DNA from: Flavobacterium sp. CBA20B-1
Lineage (GTDB): Bacteria; Bacteroidota; Bacteroidia; Flavobacteriales; Flavobacteriaceae
Assembly (NCBI RefSeq): GCF_028473145.1
Contig: NZ_CP092370.1
Span: 2,170,001 to 2,234,000, forward strand
Length of the DNA stretch: 64,000 nt
Reading direction: 5' to 3'
The notes under the pieces were generated by a model. The model saw nothing but the letters and a program-made list of their open reading frames with translations, did no database searches and was not told the origin of the DNA. The translations under genes and the position numbers were made by a program. Shown one piece after another: positions 1 through 8,222 of the stretch; position 1 is the first letter of the stretch; every line of letters begins with the position of its first letter.

Positions 1-246
1 ATTTGCCAAACTGGCATTGGGCGTAATGGTGAGTTCATTCACATAGTTACGCCAATCTTCCCAACTATTTAATTTAGAATTAACCGCAGGGTTTGTAGCC
101 GCGACGGTAAATTTCCATTTTTGGTGTATATTTTTAACCATAGAATCTTGCGAAATCTTGCTGGTTGTATTTGGTGCTACAACAACCTCTTTTTTACAAC
201 TAATGGTAGCCGTTGCAAGCAGTATTAAAACAAATATATATTTCAT
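1..246 (-). CDS. Lipoprotein, N-terminal part only
   Basis: The reading frame starts at an ATG at 246-244 on the minus strand and stays open to base 1, giving 82 visible residues; the rest lies outside the window. Residues 1-17 form a lipoprotein signal peptide ending in a lipobox (TISC), so the protein should be exported and lipid-anchored. The mature start is Lys/Glu rich followed by valines. No family is recognised from this piece. It is divergent from the dehydrogenase gene that starts at 399. Confidence 0.75.
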   Translation of the reverse strand, partial: MKYIFVLILLATATISCKKEVVVAPNTTSKISQDSMVKNIHQKWKFTVAATNPAVNSKLNSWEDWRNYVNELTITPNASLAN

Positions 247-398
247 AAAAATGTTCTGTAAATCAAACTACAAAATTACTAATATTGGCGGAACGAATTC
301 GTTTAAAAAACAAATATTAGGGTGCTTTTGAGGAATTTTTGCAAAAGATTAAAAAAAAATAGTTACAAAGGCTATCTTTGTAAAAGAAATTAAACAAC

Positions 399-1343
399 AT
401 GAACGATACCAAAATACTAATCATTGGAGCCTGCGGCCAAATTGGCTCTGAACTTACCTTAAAATTACGCGAAATATACGGAACAGACAACGTTATAGCA
501 TCAGACATTCGGAAAGGCGAACAAGATGTTTTTAAAACAGGACCTTTTGAACTAGTAGATGCTATGAATTACGAACAAGTTGAATCTTTGATAGACAAAT
601 ATAAGGTTGATGAGGTTTATTTAATGGCGGCATTGCTTTCTGCGACTGCTGAGAAAAATCCGGCTTTTGCTTGGGATTTGAATATGAATTCGCTTTTTCA
701 CGTATTGAATTTAGCCAAAGAAGGCAAGATAAAAAAGATTTTTTGGCCATCGAGTATTGCCGTTTTTGGTCCAACAACTCCAAAACAAGATACACCACAA
801 TACACCGTTATGGAACCATCGACCGTTTACGGAATTTCCAAACAGGCAGGCGAACGCTGGTGTGAATATTACTTTAACAAATATGGTGTTGATGTACGCT
901 CTATCCGTTATCCGGGATTAATTTCGTGGAAAACGCCTCCGGGTGGTGGCACAACAGATTATGCGGTGGATATTTATTACAAAGCAGTAGCAGAAAATAA
1001 ATACACTTGTTTTTTAAGTGAAAACACCGAATTGCCAATGATGTATATGGATGATGCCATTCGTGCAACCATTGGAATTATGCAAGCTGATAAGGAACAA
1101 ATAAAGATTCGATCGTCGTATAATCTATCTGCGATAAGCTTTACCCCTAAACAAATTGCAGCAGCTATTGCAAAAGAAAAAACTGGTTTCGAGATTTCTT
1201 ATGCACCCGATTTCCGTCAGGAAATTGCCGATTCTTGGCCAAGCAGTATTAACGATGCCGAAGCCCGAAAAGATTGGAACTGGCAACACCACTACGATTT
1301 AGAACGCATGACCAAAGAGATGTTAGAAAATTTATCGGAATAG
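399..1343 (+). CDS. L-threonine 3-dehydrogenase, SDR (epimerase-like) type
   Basis: The 314-residue protein is an extended short-chain dehydrogenase. It has the NAD-binding glycine motif GACGQIG at residues 10-16 and the catalytic YxxxK pair at Tyr144 and Lys148 (YGISK). The overall pattern, including RYPGLISW and PGGGTTDYAV, matches the SDR-type threonine dehydrogenases of flavobacteria, which oxidise L-threonine to 2-amino-3-ketobutyrate with NAD+, the first step of threonine breakdown to glycine and acetyl-CoA. No 2-amino-3-ketobutyrate CoA ligase gene is adjacent. A TATCTTTG box at 373-380 is a good -7 element placed just upstream of the ATG. A general NAD-dependent epimerase is the alternative, judged less likely. 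Confidence 0.88.
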   Translation: MNDTKILIIGACGQIGSELTLKLREIYGTDNVIASDIRKGEQDVFKTGPFELVDAMNYEQVESLIDKYKVDEVYLMAALLSATAEKNPAFAWDLNMNSLFHVLNLAKEGKIKKIFWPSSIAVFGPTTPKQDTPQYTVMEPSTVYGISKQAGERWCEYYFNKYGVDVRSIRYPGLISWKTPPGGGTTDYAVDIYYKAVAENKYTCFLSENTELPMMYMDDAIRATIGIMQADKEQIKIRSSYNLSAISFTPKQIAAAIAKEKTGFEISYAPDFRQEIADSWPSSINDAEARKDWNWQHHYDLERMTKEMLENLSE

Positions 1344-1433
1344 TTTGGTTTAAAAAAAAAATTTTTTTATCATTGTAAATTACAAAAAAATAGTACATTA
1401 GCATAAAAATACCTAAACTATAAATAATTAACT

Positions 1434-1835
1434 ATGAAAAAAGTATTTTCACTTTTATTAATATGTTTACCATTAACATTCTTAGCGGTTTCATGTCACG
1501 AAGAAGAAGATCCGATTGTTAAAACTACGCCATATTCAAAGTATAAAGGTCCTTGGTCTGGAACTTATTCAGGGGGAGACTCAGGGATTATAGAATTTAG
1601 CGTGAAAGATGATGGATCAATTATTGGAACAATAGAATCTGATAATTTTCCTGAATCTGATATGAGTTTAAAAGGTAAAGTGACGATTGAGGGCGAAATT
1701 AATATAAGAATCCTTTATTTAAATGAAATTGATTGGGGTGGGTTCGTAGGAACGATAACTGAAACATCAGGATCTGGAACTTGGATAAATACTTCAGCAG
1801 GAAATATAACCGGCACATGGGTTGCAGGAAAATAA
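1434..1835 (+). CDS. Small lipoprotein, function unknown
   Basis: A 133-residue protein with a signal peptide ending in AVSC (Cys21), so a predicted lipoprotein. The mature part is acidic and rich in Gly, Thr and Ser, with alternating short hydrophobic strands (GTYSGG, GIIEFSV, GTIES, GTWINT, GTWVAGK). This suggests a small beta-sandwich or barrel such as those seen in Bacteroidota lipocalin-like lipoproteins, but no family is assigned. It is a single gene followed by a strong terminator at 1852-1895. Confidence 0.75.
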   Translation: MKKVFSLLLICLPLTFLAVSCHEEEDPIVKTTPYSKYKGPWSGTYSGGDSGIIEFSVKDDGSIIGTIESDNFPESDMSLKGKVTIEGEINIRILYLNEIDWGGFVGTITETSGSGTWINTSAGNITGTWVAGK

Positions 1836-1851
1836 TCAAATGAAATAAAAT

Positions 1852-1895
1852 AAAAAAGGTGATGTAAATTTATGTTTACATCACCTTTTTCTTTT
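1852..1895 (+). terminator. Rho-independent terminator after the small lipoprotein gene
   Basis: An 11-bp perfect inverted repeat (GGTGATGTAAA at 1858-1868, its complement at 1875-1885) with a 6-base loop, preceded by A's and followed by T's. Confidence 0.85.
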
Positions 1896-2037
1896 AAACA
1901 CTACTCTTTTTTTAAGATGTAATTAACATCGAAGGGCATTCGTTTTTTAGAGAAGTATTTATATTTTTACAAACTAAATACGACTTAAATAGTATAAAAA
2001 TAGACCAATTTAGTAAAATATTGTTAGGAGCGTTTTT

Positions 2038-3708
2038 ATGGCAAAAAATATACAAACAGAATTCAACAGTAAAAAGCTGTTTACTTATGTAACAAAAGAA
2101 AAAAAAGATGTGGCAAGTATATACATATATGCCATTCTTAGTGGTTTGGTGCAACTAAGCATACCTTTGGGCATACAAGCAATTGTGAGTTTTGTGATGG
2201 GTGCAACCATGGTCACTTCGCTTTATATTTTAATAGGCTTCGTGGTTTTTGGAACTTTTTTAGCCGGATTTTTCCGTATAAGGGTGATGCAAATTATCGA
2301 AAAAATTCAACAAAAATTATTTGTAGAGTATTCATTAGCCATCGCAGATAAATTGCCTAAAATCAATTTAGCATCTACCAAAAAATATTATTTACCTGAA
2401 TTGGTGAACCGTTTTTTTGATGTACCTAATCTGCAAAAAGGGATATCGAAAATTTTGCTCGAAATTCCAACAGCTTTAATACAAATTGTTTTTGGAATTT
2501 TACTTTTATCGTTCTACCATCCATGGTTTCTAGTATTTGGAGCTTTGGTTTGTATTTTGGTACTTTTAATCTTTAGATTTACATCAAGCTCTGGTATTGA
2601 ATCAAGTTTAAAAGAAAGTGATAAAAAATACGAGGTAGCATCATGGCTAGAAGACATTGCCGGATCGGTTAAGACTTTTAAAATCAATTCAAAAAGCCAC
2701 ACTCATTTGCGGGGTACAGACAATCGCATTGTTTCTTATCTAAATCATAGAACAAGTCATTTTAAAGTATTGCTTTTTCAATATTGGACCATTGTTCTTT
2801 TTAAAGTTATAATTACCCTGTTAATGCTTTCCATAGGAACCTACTTATTGATCAATCAAGAGTTAAACATTGGGGCATTCGTTGCGGCTGAAATAGTTGT
2901 TTTAACCATACTTACAGCGGTTGAAAAGCTTATTAAAAGTCTAGAAAGTTATTACGACGTGATAACTTCGTTAACCAAATTAAGCAAAATAACCGAACTG
3001 CCCGAAGAGCATAATTCAGACATTGAAATTAAAAACAAAAAGAAAGGTATTGAAATGGCGTTTAAAGATGTAAGTATCCATTTTTACGACCAAAAGCCAA
3101 TTATTTCCAACTTAAATTTTGAAATACAAAAAAATACCATAAATGTTATCAAAGGATACTTAGGATCGGGGAAATCTTTATTGCTAAATATGATGGCAGG
3201 TTTTTATGACCCAACCAACGGAACCATTATGTTTGACAAAGTACCATTTAATAATATAGACAAAGCCGCTTTTAGAGAACAAACCGGTATTTATATGGAA
3301 GATATGCACATTATTAAAGCCTCTCTTTTAGAAAATATCACTCTAAATAAAGAAGAATTTCAAACGCAAGATGTGCTAAATCTAGCGGAAGAATGGGGCG
3401 TGGAAGATTTTTCAAGTCAATTTACACAAGGTTTGTTAACACCCTTAAGCGAAACCGATACCGAATTATCATTTAGTTCACGAAAAAAAATACTGCTCTT
3501 GCGTGCCATGTTAGGCAATAAACGTTTATTGTTGTTAGAAGATCCTGTGGATGGAATGAACCAAGAGTTCATAGAAAAAATGAGGAACTATCTAATAAAG
3601 ATAAAATCAGAAACAACAATCGTTATTGTATCCGAAAGCAAAGAATTAGAAAGCATTGCTGATCATATTTTTTCTGTTCAAAATGGCAGCGTATTCCAAG
3701 TAAAATAA
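2038..3708 (+). CDS. ABC transporter subunit of a type I secretion-like system, degenerate ATPase
   Basis: The 556-residue protein has an ABC exporter layout: membrane segments over roughly residues 25-300 and a nucleotide-binding domain from about 335 to the end. There is no N-terminal peptidase domain. Walker A is intact (GYLGSGKS, 373-380). The other motifs are altered: Glu421 stands where the Q-loop Gln is expected, the signature reads LSFSS (477-481) instead of LSGGQ, the Walker B end reads Glu501-Asp502 instead of Asp-Glu, and Glu533 replaces the switch His. It is followed at 33 bp by an HlyD gene and then an overlapping TolC gene, so it is most likely the inner-membrane part of a tripartite exporter of unknown substrate. 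ATP hydrolysis may be weak or absent. Confidence 0.85.
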   Translation: MAKNIQTEFNSKKLFTYVTKEKKDVASIYIYAILSGLVQLSIPLGIQAIVSFVMGATMVTSLYILIGFVVFGTFLAGFFRIRVMQIIEKIQQKLFVEYSLAIADKLPKINLASTKKYYLPELVNRFFDVPNLQKGISKILLEIPTALIQIVFGILLLSFYHPWFLVFGALVCILVLLIFRFTSSSGIESSLKESDKKYEVASWLEDIAGSVKTFKINSKSHTHLRGTDNRIVSYLNHRTSHFKVLLFQYWTIVLFKVIITLLMLSIGTYLLINQELNIGAFVAAEIVVLTILTAVEKLIKSLESYYDVITSLTKLSKITELPEEHNSDIEIKNKKKGIEMAFKDVSIHFYDQKPIISNLNFEIQKNTINVIKGYLGSGKSLLLNMMAGFYDPTNGTIMFDKVPFNNIDKAAFREQTGIYMEDMHIIKASLLENITLNKEEFQTQDVLNLAEEWGVEDFSSQFTQGLLTPLSETDTELSFSSRKKILLLRAMLGNKRLLLLEDPVDGMNQEFIEKMRNYLIKIKSETTIVIVSESKELESIADHIFSVQNGSVFQVK

Positions 3709-3741
3709 ACCTATTTTAAAAATTAAAAAGCAACAGCACCA

Positions 3742-5058
3742 ATGAAACCAAAATCTTTTGAAAATATATACCACGTACATCGAAATTCAAGAGTAAAAAG
3801 GTGGTTCTACATTTTTATGGCATTGGCTATCATTACTCTTTTTTTGCCTTGGACCCAAAATATTAAAACCGCTGGAACCGTTACAACGCTTTACCAAGAG
3901 CAACGGCCACAGCAGCTCAATTCTCCCATTCCCGGACGTATCGTTAAATGGTATGTTAAAAATGGTGATTTTGTAAAAAAAGGAGATACAATTCTGAAGC
4001 TTTCTGAGGTGAAAGAAGATTATATGGATCCCATGCTTATCGATAGAACTGAAGAACAAGTAGCGGCCAAAAAAGGGGTTCGTGATTTTTATGAAGCAAA
4101 AGTAGGTACAACAAACGCCCAACTTGAAGCACTGAACAGTTCACGTGAATTGAAATTACAACAATTAAAGGTAAAAATTCAGCAGTTAAATAATAAATTA
4201 GCTGCAGAAGAAGCCGAATTAAAAGCGGCGGAAAATGCACTAACTTTATCGGCCGATCAATACGAACGCCAGCAAAAAATGTATAACGAAGGTTTGGTTT
4301 CGCTTACACAGTTTCAACAACGAAGCGTATCCTACCAAAATGCGCTCGCGAAAAAAACAGCAGCCGAAAACAAACTGGCACAAACCCATCAAGAAGTTAT
4401 TGCAACAACCATTGAGCAAAACGCCACTATACAAGATTATACTGAAAAGCTAAGTAAAATTCAGGGAGATCGTTTTCAAAGTATGGGACAAATTGAAAGC
4501 AGCTCTGGCGAAATTGCAAAGCTTGAAAATCAAATGTCGAATTACAAAATCCGTCAAGGGTTGTATCATGTGTTGGCATCACAAGATGGTCAAATTGTGC
4601 AACTTCACAAATCGGGAATCGGGGAAATTTTAAAAGACGGCGAAAGCATCGGTTCCATTGTGCCTTTAAACGTGGATTATGCAGTTGAAATCTATATAAA
4701 ACCTGTCGATTTGCCTTTGGTAAAACCCGGACAGCGGGTCATGTGTATTTTCGATGGTTTTCCTGCCATTGTTTTCTCAGGTTGGCCTAATACAAGCTAC
4801 GGAACCTTTGCCGGAAAAGTAATCGCCGTAGAAAGCAACATTAATGCAAACGGACTTTTTAAGGCTTTGGTAGTTGAAGAAAAAGGCAAAAAACCTTGGC
4901 CTCCGCAAATAAAAATTGGTGCCGGTGTTCAAGGAATTGCTATTTTAAACGATGTACCTGTGTGGTATGAATTGTGGCGAAATATTAATGGATTCCCAGC
5001 CGATTACTATACCGTACAACCTGATAAATCTGAAAAGAAAGATGAAAAAAAGAAATAA
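3742..5058 (+). CDS. HlyD-family periplasmic adaptor (membrane fusion protein)
   Basis: The 438-residue protein has one N-terminal membrane helix (about residues 20-38), then a lipoyl-like beta segment (GRIVKWYVKNGDFVKKGD, about 67-84). A long Gln/Glu/Lys-rich coiled coil covers about residues 95-270, followed by the second lipoyl half (LASQDGQIVQL) and a beta-barrel/C-terminal region. This is the HlyD architecture, bridging an inner-membrane ABC subunit and an outer-membrane TolC channel. It sits between exactly those two genes. The end is very Lys-rich (KKDEKKK) and its last 17 bases overlap the start of the TolC gene, suggesting translational coupling. Confidence 0.9.
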   Translation: MKPKSFENIYHVHRNSRVKRWFYIFMALAIITLFLPWTQNIKTAGTVTTLYQEQRPQQLNSPIPGRIVKWYVKNGDFVKKGDTILKLSEVKEDYMDPMLIDRTEEQVAAKKGVRDFYEAKVGTTNAQLEALNSSRELKLQQLKVKIQQLNNKLAAEEAELKAAENALTLSADQYERQQKMYNEGLVSLTQFQQRSVSYQNALAKKTAAENKLAQTHQEVIATTIEQNATIQDYTEKLSKIQGDRFQSMGQIESSSGEIAKLENQMSNYKIRQGLYHVLASQDGQIVQLHKSGIGEILKDGESIGSIVPLNVDYAVEIYIKPVDLPLVKPGQRVMCIFDGFPAIVFSGWPNTSYGTFAGKVIAVESNINANGLFKALVVEEKGKKPWPPQIKIGAGVQGIAILNDVPVWYELWRNINGFPADYYTVQPDKSEKKDEKKK

Positions 5059-6448
5059 ATCGGTTGTTACCTTCTTCATGTTTTTCTGCACCTTTTTTGT
5101 TTTTGGGCAAGATACGTTGCGCATGAGTCATAAAGAATTTATTTCCATTGTAAAAAGCTATCATCCGCTGGCCTATTCGTATCGTTTGCAAAACCAAATA
5201 GCCGAAGCAGAAATCCAAAAGGCTCGAGGCAATTTTGATCCGATGCTCGATGGAAAAAATGGTTCAAAAACAATTGATGGCACACAATATTACAAAGAAA
5301 CCAATGTGGGACTTGATATTCCAACTTGGTATGGTATCGAATTAAACGGAAGTTACAATTACATCAATGGAGAAAAATTGAACAACAGCGATACAAAAGG
5401 AGGTTTGTATCAATTTGGAGTGACTTTGCCATTGGCTAAAAATCTTTTGTACGATAAACGCCGCGCAATGTTAGACCAAGCAAAATTTGCTTTAGAAATG
5501 ACTCAGGCAGAACAAAGACTGCTTACCAACGAATTGTTGTTGAATGCCGATAATGCGTATTGGAACTGGGTGCGGTTGTATGAAAACTATTTACTGCAAA
5601 GCCAAACGGTTGCTGTAAATGAACAGCGGTTTATTCTTACCAAAAAAACATACGAATACGGCGAAAGAGCTGCGATTGATACCACCGAAGTGGCTTCGCA
5701 ATTACAAAGTTTCGTGGTGGAAAAAGAAAACGCATATCTTAGCTTTTTAAAAGCTACTCAAGAACTTTCATTGTTTTTATGGACCGAAAACCAGCAACCT
5801 TATCATATAGAGCAGTTAATCGTTCCTTCACAACGTATTACACAAGCAGAATCGTATGATAATTATGGAGTTTTGTTGGCTTTGATTGATCAAAGAAGCA
5901 TGAACCAACATGCCGCTTTGCAGTATTATCAGCAAAAGAACAACATTTTAGAAAGCGAGCGCCGATTGAAAAGACAAAGTTTATTACCCAAATTAGATTT
6001 TACCTATAACTTTTTTAATAAAGAGAATTACCGAACAGAGTTGATTCCTTTTTTTCAAAATAATTATCAATATGGTTTAAAGTTAGAAATACCGCTTTTT
6101 TTAAGACAAGCCCGAGCAGATTATAAAATTGCAAAGTATAAAATAGAACAAAACCAATTAGATGTTGATTATAAACAGCAAGAATTACAAGCGAAAATTA
6201 CGGCTTATAAGAACGAAGTTCTAAGTTACCAATCACAAATAAAGGTAATGGAAAACAATATTGAAAACTACAAACGTTTGTTATATGCCGAAGAAATACG
6301 TTTCAGCAATGGAGAAAGTTCACTTTTTTTAATCAATTCGCGTGAAAATAAATTGCTAGAAGCCGAACAAAAACTTTTGGATTTGCGTTTAAAGTTCATC
6401 AACAGCTACAATCAATTAAAATGGTTTAATGAAAATTTTGACGGATAA
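5042..6448 (+). CDS. TolC-family outer membrane efflux protein
   Basis: The chosen start ATG at 5042 gives a 468-residue protein beginning with a Lys/Arg-rich n-region and a hydrophobic signal peptide ending in FVFGQ. Upstream in-frame codons lie inside the HlyD gene and would bury the signal peptide. The mature protein has the repeated long amphipathic helices of TolC proteins (for example around residues 35-70, 150-250 and 360-460). It should form the outer-membrane exit duct for the preceding ABC and HlyD proteins. A stop to start overlap of 17 bases with the HlyD gene supports a single operon. Confidence 0.88.
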   Translation: MKKRNKSVVTFFMFFCTFFVFGQDTLRMSHKEFISIVKSYHPLAYSYRLQNQIAEAEIQKARGNFDPMLDGKNGSKTIDGTQYYKETNVGLDIPTWYGIELNGSYNYINGEKLNNSDTKGGLYQFGVTLPLAKNLLYDKRRAMLDQAKFALEMTQAEQRLLTNELLLNADNAYWNWVRLYENYLLQSQTVAVNEQRFILTKKTYEYGERAAIDTTEVASQLQSFVVEKENAYLSFLKATQELSLFLWTENQQPYHIEQLIVPSQRITQAESYDNYGVLLALIDQRSMNQHAALQYYQQKNNILESERRLKRQSLLPKLDFTYNFFNKENYRTELIPFFQNNYQYGLKLEIPLFLRQARADYKIAKYKIEQNQLDVDYKQQELQAKITAYKNEVLSYQSQIKVMENNIENYKRLLYAEEIRFSNGESSLFLINSRENKLLEAEQKLLDLRLKFINSYNQLKWFNENFDG

Positions 6449-6467
6449 TTTGTCAGATAGTTGATAA

Positions 6468-6576
6468 TTAAAAAGCTTTATTTATTCTATTGTAGGTTAA
6501 AAAAACACGAAAACATGTTTGCTGATTTTCATACAACTATTCGTGTCTCACAGATAAAAAGAAGTAAGCTTTTTAA
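6468..6576. other. Nested inverted repeats downstream of the TolC gene
   Basis: The intergenic DNA holds an 11-bp inverted repeat (6468-6478 with 6566-6576) that encloses a second 7-bp inverted repeat (6505-6511 with 6540-6546). Together they could fold a branched RNA in the 3' tail of the secretion operon. No known RNA family is recognised. The rest of 6449-6701 shows only the terminator at 6635-6662. Confidence 0.35.
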
Positions 6577-6634
6577 GTGGTAAATACGAAAGTAATTAGT
6601 TTAATCTGAACAAAACTTGCTAAAATGAAGCATT

Positions 6635-6662
6635 AAAAAAAGTTGCAATTGCAACTTTTTTT
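6635..6662. terminator. Bidirectional terminator between convergent genes
   Basis: A perfect 28-base palindrome with a GC-containing core (GTTGCAATTGCAAC) flanked by seven A's and seven T's. It can end both the TolC operon (+) and the BI-1 gene (-). Confidence 0.75.
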
Positions 6663-6701
6663 AATCGGTTAAATGTTGATATGTTATATGCTTTAAAAGA
6701 C

Positions 6702-7391
6702 TTAGTTTCTACTCATTAACAAACGCAAAACGTACCAGAACAATAACATTAACGAAGCAAACAATGATAAAGCCGCTGCAATATATTGGTTGGTTCCAAA
6801 GTTGTTTTTAATTTGGTGGGTGTTGTATAAAATAGATCCTGATGCTAAAACAATCATTCCTACTGAAAACCATAAACCTAAATCGAAATTAAAAAGCATA
6901 CCGGCAATGATTGCACCTATTGCCACAAAAAATCCGATGGCTAAAATGCTTCGTAGAAATGAAAAATCAGCTTTTGTACTAAATACAACAAAGGTTAATC
7001 CTAAAAACAAACTCCCTGTAATAATGGCTGCTTGGGTTAATAAATCAGTACTACCTGTATGAAAGATGGCAATATAAAGTATCGGCACAAATATTAATGC
7101 TTCAGCAATAATATACAAAAAATACCCTAAATATTGTTGAGGTAAGCTAGCGCTTTTGTATGTTATGTTTTGAGCAATATACGTCACTCCCATAAAGCCT
7201 CCTAAAAGCAACAACCACAAATATCCTTGAGTTAGACTAAGCATAAATGTTACTAAAGGCTCTATGCGCAAAAAAGCGGTTTCTAAAATCACAAACGCTA
7301 CAATGCCCAACGCTAAGTTTAAGTAGGTTTTTTTGTAAAAAGTTGCTTGTTCTTGTTTGGTTGCTTCTGCGGCTAATTGATAAGTATTCAT
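6702..7391 (-). CDS. Bax inhibitor-1 / YccA family membrane protein
   Basis: The 229-residue protein has about seven hydrophobic membrane spans after a short polar N-terminus containing EATKQEQATFYKKTY. Typical BI-1 features are visible, such as the FSTKADFSFL loop and the segment ASGSILYNTHQI near the sixth helix. BI-1 proteins are inner-membrane proteins, some with pH-dependent calcium leak activity; in bacteria the role is poorly defined. It lies 71 bp downstream of lspA on the same strand. Confidence 0.88.
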   Translation of the reverse strand: MNTYQLAAEATKQEQATFYKKTYLNLALGIVAFVILETAFLRIEPLVTFMLSLTQGYLWLLLLGGFMGVTYIAQNITYKSASLPQQYLGYFLYIIAEALIFVPILYIAIFHTGSTDLLTQAAIITGSLFLGLTFVVFSTKADFSFLRSILAIGFFVAIGAIIAGMLFNFDLGLWFSVGMIVLASGSILYNTHQIKNNFGTNQYIAAALSLFASLMLLFWYVLRLLMSRN

Positions 7392-7462
7392 AAGAAATGT
7401 ATTTTAGTTTTTACTATTTTAATGTATAAATATAAACAAGTTTTTTGTTGAAAAGAAAAATC

Positions 7463-8059
7463 TTATTTAAAAACTTTTTTATTGAAAAGAATTAAAAGAC
7501 CTACTCCAACAGATATGGCTACGTCGGCAACGTTGAAAATAGCGTTAAAGAACGTAAATTGTTCGCCGCCCCAAAAAGGCAACCAATTAGGTAAATTTCC
7601 TCTCCAAATGGGGAAATAAAACATATCTACCACTTTTCCGTGAAACCAAGTTCCATAAGGGGCATCACTAAATAAAGTGGCAATTTGCCCATGACTGTCG
7701 TTAAAAAGCACTCCGTAAAAAACCGAATCGATAATATTACCAACTGCGCCTGCCAAAATCAAGGAAATGGCAACAATCAAAATTTTTGATCCTTTCTTTT
7801 TCACGGAATCATTCAACCAATATATAATACCAGCTACTGCGATGATTCTAAAAACGGTAAGCAACAGTTTTCCGTAATTTCCGGGCAGTTCTACACCCCA
7901 AGCCATTCCCTCGTTTTCTATAAAATGAATACGGAACCAGTCTAAGCCCAACACCTCAAATCCACCATCAATGGCATAAGTAGTTTTGATATATATTTTT
8001 GAAATTTGATCAATGATAATTACTACAATCGCTAAGAATAAAGCCTTGTTAAACGACAT
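7463..8059 (-). CDS. lspA: Lipoprotein signal peptidase (signal peptidase II)
   Basis: LspA cleaves the signal peptide of prolipoproteins after lipidation, in the inner membrane. The 198-residue protein has four membrane spans and the two conserved aspartate motifs: GNIID followed by SVFYG, and FNVADVAIS. Both Asp residues are the catalytic pair of aspartic peptidase family A8. The start at 8059 (MSFNKALF) is preferred over one three codons upstream, because a TACATTTG -7 box at 8079-8086 puts transcription start near 8073, leaving almost no leader for the upstream ATG. Many lipoproteins encoded in this window are its likely substrates. Confidence 0.93.
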   Translation of the reverse strand: MSFNKALFLAIVVIIIDQISKIYIKTTYAIDGGFEVLGLDWFRIHFIENEGMAWGVELPGNYGKLLLTVFRIIAVAGIIYWLNDSVKKKGSKILIVAISLILAGAVGNIIDSVFYGVLFNDSHGQIATLFSDAPYGTWFHGKVVDMFYFPIWRGNLPNWLPFWGGEQFTFFNAIFNVADVAISVGVGLLILFNKKVFK

Positions 8060-8078
8060 AATATGCAAAAATTTTGCA

Positions 8079-8086
8079 CAAATGTA
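8079..8086 (-). promoter_or_regulatory. -7 box for lspA
   Basis: TACATTTG on the minus strand, a full match to the Bacteroidota -7 consensus TAnnTTTG, about 20 bases upstream of the chosen lspA start. A convincing -33 element is not seen. Confidence 0.5.
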
Positions 8087-8101
8087 AGTTATTTAAAACA
8101 A

Positions 8102-8127
8102 AAAACGCTCTTAATTAAGAGCGTTTT
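8102..8127 (-). terminator. Terminator of the M13 peptidase gene
   Basis: A perfect 26-base palindrome (arms AAAACGCTCT and complement around TAATTA) ending in T's in both directions. It lies between the stop of the peptidase gene and the start of lspA. Confidence 0.75.
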
Positions 8128-8222
8128 ATCATTTTTTAAATATTGTTTGATAGGTATTGTTTATTCTAATCGGTAAAGATGCTTGTTCTTGTATATAAAA
8201 CACAACCCTGCCAAGTTAAAAC

